DNA from: Phlebopus portentosus
Taxonomy: Eukaryota > Basidiomycota > Agaricomycetes > Boletales > Boletinellaceae
Assembly (NCBI GenBank): GCA_037892935.1
Contig: JAYXKI010000003.1
Span: forward strand, 2,294,001 to 2,358,000
Direction: 5' to 3'
DNA length: 64,000 nt
Shown: piece after piece, positions 47,686-59,166 of the stretch
Layout of the letters: each line of letters opens with the position of its first letter
Position numbering within the stretch: position 1 is the first letter of the stretch
Program-made: the position numbers and the translations under genes
Notes under the pieces: generated by a model
Seen by the model: the letters and a program-made list of their open reading frames with translations, nothing else
Told to the model about the DNA's origin: nothing
Database searches by the model: none

Positions 47686-49930
47686 CTACATCATGGAAGT
47701 TCGACGGTTGAGGTCCATATGAGCAAGGTTCGTAGAAGATCCATAACGGGACTTCTGTGACCTGTCATCACGATGGTTCGCCTGCGGCACAGATTGTTGC
47801 AAGGTTATATTGCTGGTAGATCGTGCAGGGCGCTGAGAGGTGACGTTGCTCCCCCTTCTGTCCGCTGGATGCTGAGAATGATTATTGTCTCCGCTGGGGT
47901 GACGCGAATATACTGGCCTAGATGGACTTGGGCCAGTATGTTGCGAACGGGAAGGCGAAGAGGACGAGGAGGAGTGTAAGTTAGACTGCCGACGTGATGG
48001 AGAAGAGGAAGGAGAGTGGTTTCGGGAATGCGGGTTAGAGCCCGGTGAAGAAGACCTAGAATACTGCTGCATCATAAACGGTGCACTGGGCGGCAGCAAT
48101 GGCATATTCCACATTGGCATGTGCGAGACAGGCGGCACGGGTGAAACAGGAAGTGCAGGCATCTGAGGAATCATTGGCATCGCCGGAACCATCGGATGGG
48201 CCATAATTGGAACTTGATTAGGAGCACAGTGTACCCGAACGGAGACTGGCCTTGAGGAGGACGAGACGATCGAAGGTGGACGAGAATGCTGCTGCTGCTG
48301 CGGCCGCTGAGAAGCTTCTGACAACCGCCGGTGAGATGCGGAGCGGCTGTCGTCGTTGAGCTGGTGACCGGGATTGTGCGATGGAGCAGCAAGACTGCGA
48401 CGTTTGTCTCCGGTTGACTCTGCAAAACTATTCGGCCTTGAGCTATTCGAAGACCCATCTGCCATTGATATTCCTTGGCCATGGGCTGCGAAGTCGGAAG
48501 CGCTTCGCCTTGGAAGCCTAACAGGAGAGATGGTCGGGTCATAGGAGGGACGAGTGTATGTCCGCCTATTATCCACCTGATGCGTTTCTCGTATATTGAG
48601 ATAGCTCTCCATCCCTAGCCGAGCACTTTCTCTCCGCTGCCTTGAAGCGGCAATTTCTTCGTTGTACTTCTCCCTCATCCTTTCCTCACGTGCCCTTCTC
48701 TCTTCGTCGATACGTTTCCTTTCCTCTTCCCTCCGTCGTCGCTCCTCTACTTCACGACGCTCTTCAATTTCGTGCCTCTGCTTTTCTAGAGCTGCAAGCT
48801 CTCTTGCACGCTTCTCCCGTTCGGCTTGAAGGAACCGTGCCTTTTCCTCGCGGCGTTTCTTCGCTTGAAGTGCGTAGCCCAGAGGAATAGACTCATCGGC
48901 ATCGGCATCGTCGCGAATGGGGCTTGTGGGAGGTCCACCGCGCTCTGCACTTACGGATGGTCCTCTGGATGCATCTGAGGTCTTGGAGTCAAGTGCAGGA
49001 GCGGAGGACTTGGCGTTTGGTATGGCCGATGATAAGGGCGAAACGGCTGACAATACTGGATCAGCGGGAGCAGCATAATCAATTCGTAATGATGACGGGG
49101 TACGATTGAATGACGGCTTTCGAGGGGTTCCAGGAGGTGAAGACTGCGTGCGAGGTGCTGAAGGAAAAAAAACATCAGAAAGGGTGAATAAAGAGCATTA
49201 GAAAAGCACGAACTTAGTCTTAGGGTAAGCTTCTTTGGAGGAGGTAGAATAGGGAAGAGATTTTGTTCGAATGCTTCATCATCCAAATCAAGCCCAGCTA
49301 GAGCCTCTATGCCCTCGGAGAACTCGAGTTCACAGACGGCTAGCCCTCGTACGCCGACAACACGTTTACAGACAAAGGTTCCCCTTTCATCAGGCATCCA
49401 CACGGAGAAGCGCTGTTCAAAATTCGGACGTAATGCCCATTTACGTAGCCCGCGACTGTACCGACCAACACGCATTGTCGCGTAGGCGATAATGTCATCA
49501 TCGGATCGTTTTTCGATCCTGTTCTGCGATGAGGCGTCTTTCGGCCGCGGTCTCTGTGCAAGACCAAGAATGGAATCCGCCTCAACACCCGACAGGGTCT
49601 GATGATCTAAGCGCCACAGCATTTTGCGTACGTGCATGGACGACTCTAGCGAGAGTGCAGGCTGCTGGGAGGAGGAATTACCCGCCGTTGCGCACGAACG
49701 AGGGAAAAGCGTAGATGATGTCTCCACCAACGGAGGAAGAGAGGGAGATCGACTGAGCGTATTACGAAGCAAAGTTCGCATGTTTGCCCGTGCCTGAACA
49801 ATAGCTGAGCGTGGTGGAACGAAACGGCGAACGATCACCGTGGAGCTTTCATGAGAGTCTGACGAATCGGACGATGTCAGATCATCGTCGTCGGAGTCCG
49901 ATGCACTCTGTCTAGCTTCGCGTCGCGTAA

Positions 49931-49961
<31 letters not shown>

Positions 49962-50378
49962 CTGCTCGCCGCCTCTGGTGTTTGTGGTAGCCACGGCTTG
50001 TGGCGGAGAGTGGTCAGTCCTGAGCGGATCGTCAGGAACCGTGTCCTTCTCTGACGGTTTGCGTCGGCCAAACCAGGTCGACCAGCGTTTCTTCTCATCG
50101 AACTTGGAAAAGGGAGGCATCAACGCTTCATCTTCAGGAGTCTGCAAGCTCGTAGAGCCATCGGAGGAACAAGAAGAGCCTGGAGTAAGTGCCGGACGCG
50201 AGAGAACAGATGTAGCTGTCTCAACTGGCGTCTTTGGGGCTTTTGCGAAGAGAGAAGTGGAGCGAGACTTGGCCAGGCGCGGCACAGGAGCAGGAACTGA
50301 CTGAGCAGAGGATGCAGGGGCGACGTTAGACTTGCCGCCGCCACGACCAAAAGATAGGGCGGAGGCAAAGGAGGGCAT
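47686..50378 (-). CDS. Large disordered coiled-coil protein of unknown function
   Basis: About 870 residues in two exons (intron near 49155-49215, A|GTTCGT..CTTCAG). The N terminus (MPSFASALSFGRGGGK) is Ser/Pro-rich, with an 11-Gln tract and an acidic D/S run (SASDSDDDDLTSSDSSDSHE). A folded-looking middle follows: MHVRKMLWRLDHQTLSGVEA, YATMRVGRYSRGLRKWALRP and FEQRFSVWMPDERGTFVCKR. A long charged helix (KKRREEKARFLQAEREKRAR, REVEERRRREEERKRIDEER) is a strong coiled coil. The C terminus is a low-complexity Ser/Pro/His tail ending LNRRTSMM. I do not recognise the family. Confidence 0.75.
49932..49964 (-). repeat. CAG/CAA repeat encoding 11 glutamines
   Basis: Eleven consecutive Gln codons (mixed CAG and CAA) in the coiled-coil protein gene. 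Such tracts are commonly length-variable between strains. Confidence 0.9.
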
Positions 50379-50846
50379 TATTTTAGAGGCACAGAGAGGA
50401 AGCGGGCGCTAGCAGGAGAAGATGAATGAGGAGTCAGACCGAGATAATGTATTGTTGGGTGAAGTGACTATGATTGCGACGACATGGCATGGAAGGGAAG
50501 GGAGAGAAGGGGCAAGAAGCGGGAGAGAAAGATGAGGAAAAACAAATAAAAAACGAGAGTAAGCAAAAGTGCGTAATTAGTAGTAGCCTGTGTGTAAGAC
50601 ACGAGGGGTTAGGAATGCAGTGGTCGCACACGGAATCCTTACTCGGAACACAGCTTTAGGTATTACTAGTGGGGGTAAGTAAGAAAGAGCGACGTGTGTC
50701 CGTCCGGGATGGCTCAGCAAAGCAGCATACATATAGCATGTGCATGCCTATGAAAGAGAAAGTATATGATATAATATATATGGTCGATCCAGGTCAGGTG
50801 CACTTCGTGGGATATTCTGCCATTATTATCTCGCTATCGATCTCTA
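50379..50846. other. Promoter/5' UTR region with purine tract
   Basis: Plus-strand purine-rich sequence at about 50488-50570 is a CT-rich tract on the strand of the downstream gene, as in many fungal promoters. No gene is seen. Confidence 0.4.
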
Positions 50847-53367
50847 CTACTCCCCCTCCTCCTCATCGATGTCGTGCTCCAATTTATCCCGACGCTGCAA
50901 TCTCACAATCCTCCGTTCAAATCTCTCCACTACCGCACTCAGGTCATTTTCGCTGACGCCACAAAATCCCACACCCCGACTCAGCACGATCGCATATATG
51001 TCCGGGACCCTGCCGAGCTCGTCATGCCCGCTGTACATGGCGTATGACTCCCTTCCCCGCTGCATCTTCCTCTCTTTCGCCTCCTCAGCCTTCAATTCAT
51101 CGCCCATCAAATGTGCCGCATCCAGAACAGGCAACACTTCATCTCTGCTGCTAGCCCCGGCGCTGCCAAGTCTGGCAGATTGAGACGATCCAGTCCCCTC
51201 ATCATTAGCTTCCATGCATGTTTGCAGCACAGGGTAAAACTCCCCTATCAGATCATTATTCCCTGTGGTTTTTGTGAAGTAAATTTTCGATGAGATGAAA
51301 TGTCTTCCCTTATTCCAGGCTGGGCCGAAAGAGAAGAAGACTCACCTGTTGCTTTGCTGTCACGCCCGGCTCGATCCAGTAACGCACGTTCGCAAAAGTC
51401 CAAGTAGGCGTCTAAACTCTGTTCATCCTCGGTTTGGACTGGCATGTCAGCCCTATGTAGCAATATTTTAGCAGCAGCCGGTTAGCTCAAGCGACTACTT
51501 GTCAATAATCTAAACAGACACGCACGATGGAGGTGACAAATTTCTCCGGCTACTTTTGGTCTCCGAGGTAGCCAAGGTTTGCAAGTGGTCGATGTACACC
51601 TCAAGTGCCGGCATCGTGTGTGCTGGATCCCAGTCTTCCTTTGGGGTCCTGCATTGGTATAATTAGCAATAGTCCATCATCAGCACCCGTTAGTTGCCAA
51701 GCCTGGATGTAATAAAATAACCATGCCGTACACTTGTTTTCCACCATCAAATCCATAGATCAACTTCAATGCAATGATGACAGTCGCGACGAGTGCTAAT
51801 TCCGGCGGAACATTGTCGCTTTTATGTGATGTAGGGTCCCTCCTGGACTGCTTGAACAGCGGCGGAGCCATCATCCTATTGATAGTCAAAGGAAGCTCCA
51901 AATACTGAGCGAGGGTCTTTGAGACCGCATATAGACTGGCTGGATCACGAGAAGCATGCATATGACGACATATGTTTAATATAGCAATGATTTACGGTCA
52001 CAAAAGTACTCACGGGGACCACCCATATGACATACCGCGCGCCATAGAACTGGCGCTGCATTCAGCTCGGGTGTGAAAATTTCAAACAGTCCGAAGCACC
52101 GTCCCGCCAGTCGAGAGGTGATTGTGTGTAAGAGAATAGGAGACGGCGCGTGCTACCGCCACCACCGCAGAGATCAGCCTAACAGCTTAAGGAATATGCA
52201 GTGTGTACAGCGCTGAAAAATACTCACATGTGGAAAGAGGGCTTGTTTCGCGTATTTTGTCAGGTGTCGAGTCAATGACTGGGGGAATAAGCGTATGGGA
52301 TCCAGGTATGGTAATGTGTAAGTTTCTATGAGGCTGAATCGGCGTGGCCATGAGATCTAATCTGGGGGGAAAGACATACGCTAGCGAAGCGAACCTTATG
52401 AAGTCCTTGTAAATGACGGGTATTCTCATGAGCCAGCATGAGTGAACGAGAACGCATATGGTCGCTGCTGGTGAGTCATCGTCTCCACGCCAACGCATCC
52501 CTGTTCGGCGCTGTGAAATTCCTTTTGCCTGGCCATGGGAAGGACCTCGGCCTCGATCCTCTTCGTCGGATTCAGAAGCCTCGGCTTCAGACGCTTCTTT
52601 CATGAGGTCGTCCATTCTTGGAGACTCCTCGTCGCTACCCTCGTCGTCAGGCGCGGACGAAGAGTCGGTGTCAGGAGATTTTGAAACATTCTCCGCTTCG
52701 TCAATATTTCGGTCTTTCTTTGTTTCTTCCCTTGGAGAAGACTTGGCTTTCTGGGCAAAGTCCGGTTTCTGTACATCATCATCATGCTGCTGCGCATGAA
52801 TGAAAGGCTCCGGCGGAGGAGGGGAAGGCAAAAGACTGAGATGCAAAGCCCATGTATCCCGACAAACGATCTACGCTCTCCTAAATTAATAGTCGAAGAC
52901 CCTTTATTAATTGGAAGCTCACTTCGAAGTCAGGAGGCAGTTTCCATATCTCTGTTAGCTTCGCGATTTGCATACGGAGCAGGACTTGGAGACATTGAAA
53001 ATAATGGTATCGTGCACGACCTCCATGATACACTTTATCGACGTCCGACTGAGTGTTAATAATTACAATCAGCAAAACTTAATCATGGAAGCTTACAGAT
53101 GGGATTAGCACCGCTCCTCTTCCCAATTGTGGCCCTCGTAGACTTGAGAGTCCGTTTGCGCACTGTATGCTGTCCAAGAGAGCCACCTTCGGTCGTTTCA
53201 TTTCGATAATCCTTTTGCGACATTTTCAACGTTTAGAAATCATTAAAGTTGACAAAGGCCCGGACCTGCAGCATACGGTTACAAAAAGTACAAGTTAACA
53301 CGCCAGTCCCGGGCTTCTTCTTCCATTTCCTCTTTCCGCAGTGTGTACACTTGGGCTTTGGAGCCAT
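50847..53367 (-). CDS. RRN7: RNA polymerase I initiation factor Rrn7 (TFIIB/TAF1B-like)
   Basis: Core-factor subunit of Pol I pre-initiation complexes. The start at 53367 gives the N-terminal zinc ribbon APKPKCTHCGKRKWKKKPGT then GVLTCTFCNRMLQ (CX2C..CX2C). The B-reader-like segment follows (DYRNETTEGGSLGQHTVRKR then TLKSTRATIGKR). The central cyclin folds are visible in pieces (IRFASLAYVFPP, TLAQYLELPLTINRMMAPPL, ALVATVIIALKLIYGFDGG, DAYLDFCERALLDR). An acidic insert (SSAPDDEGSDEESPRMDDLM) lies between. Ends in DKLEHDIDEEEGE at 50847. About ten introns, several exon borders unsure. Divergent from ERJ5. Confidence 0.85.
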
Positions 53368-53447
53368 AAGACAAGATGGAAATTTGAAGAGCAGTAAGAG
53401 GCCAATTAGAATGGAGGAACAGGCAAATACGAACAAACAAGGTCGCT

Positions 53448-53461
53448 GCGTCACGTGACGC
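53448..53461. promoter_or_regulatory. 14-nt palindrome with CACGTG core in the RRN7/ERJ5 promoter
   Basis: GCGTCACGTGACGC is a perfect 14-nt palindrome, 81 bases from the RRN7 start and 165 from the ERJ5 start. The TCACGTGA core is the same as in the ERB1/ARP4 promoter. A bHLH factor of the Cbf1 kind is the natural candidate; this is inference. Confidence 0.5.
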
Positions 53462-53625
53462 CTGAAGTTCTGATTCCGTCAATGAATGATATAAGCATAT
53501 TCCGGACATTGCCGAGTTACATTGTTCTGTTCTGTTCTCAAATAAATTCCAGGGTCTACTGTACTGTACAACTTTACTGGTGAAACAGCGAACTCCGGTC
53601 TTCCTCAGTCTCTTCATAGGCAGCA

Positions 53626-55201
53626 ATGAGGCTGCTTATATGGCTTGTTTGTCTCGGTACCTTGGTTGCATCCGTTCTAGCGTGAGTATTATTCGCTCTT
53701 TGCGCGCCAGCTCATAGCTGAGGCAATAACCTTGTCCTCGATCTGTAGATGGACCAAGGTGAGTTCTGGTGCTATTTCACGCTGTTTTCTGATTTAACTG
53801 ACACAGACGCACTCTAGGAGGATTATGAGATCTTTGATCTTGTGAGCGCTATCGAGGCTGCCGAAGGTGCGCTCAATTTTGCATGTCTTTTGTTACACGT
53901 CCTAATACTGAACGGACACGCGACGTCTTTTCGCGTGACAGGGAAAGGGACTACATTCTACTCGTGGCTCAACGTACCTCCGACCGCGACGTCTCAGGAG
54001 ATCTCGCGCGCCTATAAGAAGAAGAGTATACAGTTGCAGTGCGTTATAGTTTTCGAAATCTCTGTGCCACACGGATTTCATGAAGCTAACGATTATTTTG
54101 GCTAGCCCGGATAAGAATCCTGGGCGAAAAGATGCACACGAAAGGTTTGCACGGCTTGGTATAGTTGCCCAGATTTTGAGAGATAAAGAAGGGAGAGAAC
54201 GGTAAGGATAGCTTCTGGTCTATTGATTTCTCCCTATCATCTTGGCTGATGACGGAGTTTCAGCTATAATTTCTTTTACAAGAATGGTGTACCTCGCTGG
54301 CGTGGTACAGGGTATTATTATTCAAGATATCGACCTGGACTTGGCGTGCGTTTAGTTTTATCGACGTTCGGAGCGCTAATATTTTCTCTGATCCTATGTT
54401 AGTTCGTCGTGGTCTTTCTTCTCTTTGTCACGACTGGGCTCCAGTACTTCATTCAGCGAGTCAACTACAAGAATGACTTGGGTCGCATAGAGAGATTTGT
54501 GAGAGAAGCAAGGCTTGCAGCGTGGGGTCCTAAAATGGTTCCGTTAGAAGGAAGACGGAAGGTATGTTATCTTCAAGGTTCAACGATATATCGGATCCAG
54601 GGATGACGCGGCTCCAGGTTAAGGTTAATCTGGGTGGACGTCCATACATAGACGAGGAGGGGAATGTCGTACAAGGAAAGCAAATTGATATGGTGGTTGA
54701 AGGAAATGATGTTTTTATTGTAAGTTCATTGTCAGACAAACTAAAGATTGATTCAAACTACTCTTCTAGCTTGAGCCCGATGGCTCCTTACTTCCACTCG
54801 ATGACGGCGCCGCATCTCCTCCATCGCTCAAACGGACATGGTTCATCTCCTTAATGCGTTCTTTCGTCTTAAGAAAGAAGCAGGAAGATGTTAGTGACTT
54901 CAGTGAAGCTGATGGTGATGAAGAAGAGGAAAATTTGCAGACGCCTGTCGGGAACAGGAAGCAGAGAAAGGCCGCGAAGAAGGCAAAGAAGCAGATCGAG
55001 AACGATGATCTCGATGAGTCTTCAAGTTCTGAAGCGTTAAGCAGCGGCGTGGCGACTCCTTTAGAAGCGACTGGAAAATCGTCGGCGCGGGGACCGACAG
55101 TAATGGCTGGTGGTCGAAGACGAAAAGGGCGCCACGCAAGGCGCCAAATAGAAAAGCAAATGTACCAACAGAGGATAGTTGATAGCAGCTGTGATGAATG
55201 A
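53626..55201 (+). CDS. ERJ5: ER membrane DnaJ protein, ERJ5-like
   Basis: About 340 residues. [20 protein letters not shown] is a signal sequence. The lumenal J domain reads [20 protein letters not shown] and [16 protein letters not shown], with an intact HPD motif spanning an intron; [20 protein letters not shown] closes it. A membrane helix follows ([18 protein letters not shown]). The cytosolic part is basic/acidic: [40 protein letters not shown], ending [20 protein letters not shown] at 55201. The layout matches ERJ5-type ER J proteins that assist Kar2/BiP in folding. Divergent from RRN7. Confidence 0.88.
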
Positions 55202-55934
55202 CGGCCGTAGAGGTTCATTTTCCTGATGCGAGATGATCGGTGATTTCGAAAGTCTGACAGCAAAAAGTGCGCCCACACATCCAAAGGCACTGTTCGCGAT
55301 AATTTTGGCGAGAGATGAGCCTGGTTCTCTGCATAATAAGAATTGGGGACACCTCTGGGCGGCTGGAATCTCGATCCGAATAGACGGAGGCACTCCACAC
55401 GCCAGGCTTCGGTGGTCTACATCATTGACGAGCCGTGACCAGCTCGTGTGAATAAAAAAGAGAACATATGACATTGAAATTAAACCGAAACTGGCGGAGA
55501 GCAAAGGATCCCGCTTGATACATCAAAGGTCCGAAAAGCAATTAATTAATATCAATTGACTGATATCGGTATGAAGCTTGGCAAGGCTCTGTCAAAGGTA
55601 GAAAAAATGAGAAAAAAATGCTGTAAAATGGAGAAAAAAACAGCGGGAAAAATATGATGGGATTATACATAGAAGCCGTCGCCTCCATACGGGATTTGTA
55701 CAGGGAGACTTGGCCGAGACGCGCCCGCAGAGGCGAGGACTTTCGCGGTGGTCAGGAATCAGGAACCCTTGCCCCAGCCGTTCCGCTTATCATCCAATAG
55801 GAGAGCTTATCTAACCCGATGATGTACTCTTTTTATACCCCGGTTCCAATTCGTCTCGTGCACATCTTTCACTCATACCCTCACCCTCCTCCGTCTTCTC
55901 TCCTCTATCCGTTCACGTTCATCACATCGTAGAC
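55202..55934. other. Intergenic region upstream of glutamine synthetase
   Basis: About 730 bases: the 3' flank of ERJ5, an A-rich stretch near 55600-55650, then a promoter with GATA, CCAAT, TATA-like and CT-rich elements (annotated separately). Confidence 0.6.
55787..55840 (+). promoter_or_regulatory. Promoter elements of glutamine synthetase: two GATA sites, CCAAT, TATA
   Basis: TTATCA (55787-55792, reverse TGATAA) and TTATCT (55807-55812, reverse AGATAA) are two GATA-factor sites exactly 20 bases apart. CCAAT lies between them at 55794-55798. A TATA-like TTTTATACC is at 55831-55839, followed by a CT-rich leader to the ATG at 55935. GATA factors (AreA/Gat1) control nitrogen genes including glutamine synthetase in other fungi. 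Confidence 0.55.
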
Positions 55935-57253
55935 ATGGCTGTTCCCTACAGACCTGATCTCCTCGCTCCCTACCTTGCTCTTCCACAAGGAGAGAAAGTA
56001 CAGGCTGAGTGTATGCGTCTTTTGCGCCCTTCGGCCGACTATGAAAACTTCTAACATTCTGTTTTTGATCTCTACAGACGTCTGGATTGATGGCGATGGT
56101 GAGCTGCGCTCGAAGACTACGGTGAGTGCGAATATTGTTCTAGCGTAGCAGTGGCACATATGATACTAAATATGGACGTCGATCTCTCGTAGACTGTCGG
56201 AAAGAAGGTCACCGACGTGAGCGAGCTCCGTCAGTGGGACTTCGACGGTTCGTCAACGAACCAGGCCGATGGTCACGACTCCGATGTCTACCTCCGTGCC
56301 GTGGCAATCTTCAAAGATCCCTTCCGCGGTGGTGACAACATCCTTGTCATGTCCGAGACGTACAACAATGATGGCACGCCAAACAAGACGAACCACCGTG
56401 CGGCAGCGAAAAGATCATGGAGGCTGCGGCCAGCGAGCATCCCTGGTTCGGTATTGAGCAGGAGTACACTCTGATGGGCATGGATGGCAGGCCTTTCGGT
56501 TGGCCAGCGGGCGGTTTCCCTGGTCCTCAGGGTCCTTACTATTGCGGTGCTGGTACGTAACGCGAACATTTGCTGATTTTGGCTTTCTGCGAAATGCAAA
56601 TTTACGCTACTCTCAGGTGCGGGAAAGGTCTTCGCGCGTGATGTGGTCGAGGCTCACTACCGTGCCTGCTTGTATGCGGGTATCAACATCTCTGGCATTA
56701 ACGCCGAGGTCATGCCATCGCAGTGGGAGTTTCAGGTCGGACCTTGCGAGGGGATTTCGATGGGTGACCACCTCTGGATGGCACGTTACCTTCTCATCCG
56801 TATCGCCGAGCAATGGGGTATCAAGGTTTCACTCCACCCGAAGCCTCTACCGGGCGACTGGAACGGTGCTGGTGCCCACACGAACTACTCGACCGAGCTC
56901 ATGCGCAAGCCTGGTGGTATTGATCACATCAAGAAGGCGATTGAGAAGCTCTCAAAACGGCACGCGGAGCACATTGCCGTCTATGGCGCCGACAACGAGC
57001 TTCGTCTCACGGGTCGTCACGAGACTGGTCATATCTCTCAGTTCACTTTCGGTGTTGCCAACCGCGGTGCATCGATTCGTATTCCACGCCATGTTGCACA
57101 CAACGGCTTTGGGTATCTTGAGGACAGGCGTCCGGCATCCAACATTGGTATGCGTATGCGAGTTGATTGTCAGTTCTTGATGCTGATCAACATTGTCCTA
57201 CAGACCCCTATCAGGTCACTGGTATCATCGTCGAGACTACTTGCCTTCAGTGA
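55935..57253 (+). CDS. GLN1: Glutamine synthetase with one apparent frame break
   Basis: Eukaryotic GSII, ATP-dependent glutamate to glutamine, about 355 residues. Blocks: [158 protein letters not shown] and EDRRPASN; catalytic Glu/Asp/Arg residues are present. After NHRAAA the frame is lost: GCGGCAGCGAAAAGATCATGG (56400-56420) needs one more base to read AAEKIM. No intron can explain it. A dropped G at 56407-56408 is the simplest reading; a true mutation would stop translation after about 30 more codons. Confidence 0.9.
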
Positions 57254-57452
57254 ATGGTTGATGGTTACAGTCGTTTAGAAGTACTCCGCTCTCTGTATCA
57301 TCTGGGATATCCAAATTGCGAAAACCAAATCCAAGCTATATTATGTTGAGCTAGATATCTGGTGGACTTATGTCTGATGTAATCACTGTTTGTTTGTATT
57401 TCGATCATAATATGAGTCAAGCATCCGCTCTTCGTTTCCGTTGGTAACTGCC

Positions 57453-59000
57453 ATGTCTTTAGATACAGACACAAAGCTTGCTCTGCCTGCATTCCTCAAG
57501 GTCTTGACCAATGCCAACGTCACTATGCAAAAGGCAATAGCCATTGCAGGCAAAGTGTTAGTGAGTATATTCCACGTCTTGGAATGTGAATCATCTAACA
57601 CGCCGGTAATCTTCGTCAACAGTTATAAAACACATAACACACCTTCAGCGCTCGGTAATCTAACAGATGCGAAGCTAAAGTCGTTAGGCATTGAAAGCAA
57701 AGAAGACAGGAAGGCAGCGCTTGCGGCTTTCAGGAAAGCGGGCTACAAGTCGTCTGGCCCAGGTGCGGCTGGCGCGGCCGCTAGACCTCGCGCTATTGGT
57801 GGGAGTGTTGCACAAACGAGTAGTGCGGGCGCTGGACCGTCAAGATTGGGAAAAGTACGTGATCTTAGACTCGGGATTCTGGAAGTGGGGATTGATGAGA
57901 TCTGAATAACGTAGAAGTCGACTCAAAGCCCGAGGAAACGGAAACGCGATGATGACTTGAACGAACCCTTACCGAATGGCCCGGACAATGAAAGCACGAG
58001 TCTCGGCAGCCTGGACTTTAATGAAGTTCTGGACGAGGAGGTGCGTTTCGGCAAGATAGTGGCGTACTATTCCTTTCGCTCACGTTCACGACTAAAGACA
58101 TTATTAACGAAGGCTGCCGTGGTGAATCGCGCACCTGTAATGTCCGTATGGGCTACTATCGTCGCGGAACGCTTGGGGTTTAAGCGTGAGGAAGCTTTGA
58201 GTATAGGTGAGGAAGCCTCATTTCTGACGTCCAGGCTTTCGATTTATGTTTCTAAAGCTTCAGCGTACACGGAGATGAATGCTATCTCGAAGGGAGTTTC
58301 TCTCGGCATATTTGAGAGGAACAAGGGGAAGGGTGTGGAACCTGTCAAGGGCGAGTCCCAGCCATATGTGGATTTGATGGGTCGACGGTATGTCTTTGCT
58401 CAATGGTTTTGCTTGCTCATTCTCATTATTCACAGCATGTATGTTTGCCTTTCTGCTGGCAAATTTCAGTCTTTCTTATCGTCATCATTCTGATTTCAGA
58501 CCATTATATGAAACACAGACAGGGGAATGGCGCGCACTTGTGAAAGGAGAACCTGTACATCCAGGCTCTGCTTTTTCTTACGTCTCGCGTGCTTTTCGGC
58601 AGACATTACCGCATGTCGCCGGTGCGATGAGAATACTCGCCGCGTCCTTCCCGCCTGCAGAATTGAATGAAAAGGGTTTGGACTGTACGCGGAGTTCAGA
58701 CCTGATGTAGGCGGGTGGGGACAGCGCGCTGAGATACGATGCGCGAATATCCTTGGACTGCGCAAGACCAAGTCGAATGACAGCAAAGATAGTTCGGATC
58801 AAAGACCAAGTCCAAAAATCGAGAAAGTCGGAGAAGACGACAAACTGATAGCACCGGACGCGACGGAGCACGGTGCTACGTCTTCAAATACAGGTGAACC
58901 TCCGACGAAGAAAGCAAAGGGCATGACCATCGAAGAGTACGAAGCTGCCCTCGACGCATCCACGGATTTTGACGAACTTATTTATAACGGCGATTTCTGA
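57453..59000 (+). CDS. Conserved basidiomycete protein, probably nuclear, unknown function
   Basis: About 430 residues. The N terminus (DTKLALPAFLKVLTNANVTM, NLTDAKLKSLGIESKEDRKA, ALAAFRKAGYK) is a small helical region with a SAM-like look. A nuclear signal KSTQSPRKRKRDDD follows an intron. The main block is EEVRFGKIVAYYSFRSRSRL, APVMSVWATIVAERLGFKRE, EMNAISKGVSLGIFERN, WRALVKGEPVHPGSAFSYVS and RAFRQTLPHVAGAMRILAAS. The frame is then interrupted: GAAAAGGGTTTGG at 58669-58681 must gain one base to continue into FGLYAEFRPDVGGWGQRAEI and the end IEEYEAALDASTDFDELIYN, stop 58998. I do not recognise the family. Confidence 0.6.
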
Positions 59001-59166
59001 CTCATGAATTACCTCATCGAGATCGAACAAGTGCGCAAGTAGGCCAAGAAGAAAACAATTCCATGGATTAATAATAGGTATTATCCAGTTTCTATGTGGC
59101 GTGCTGAGAAGGCAAAAGATTCTATGATGTATGCAGGAAAGAATCTAGCAAGAGTCCAGCAGCTGA

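Noticed and set aside
52458..52799. Plus-strand Ser-rich frame inside RRN7
   Set aside because: Antisense of the acidic insert of RRN7.
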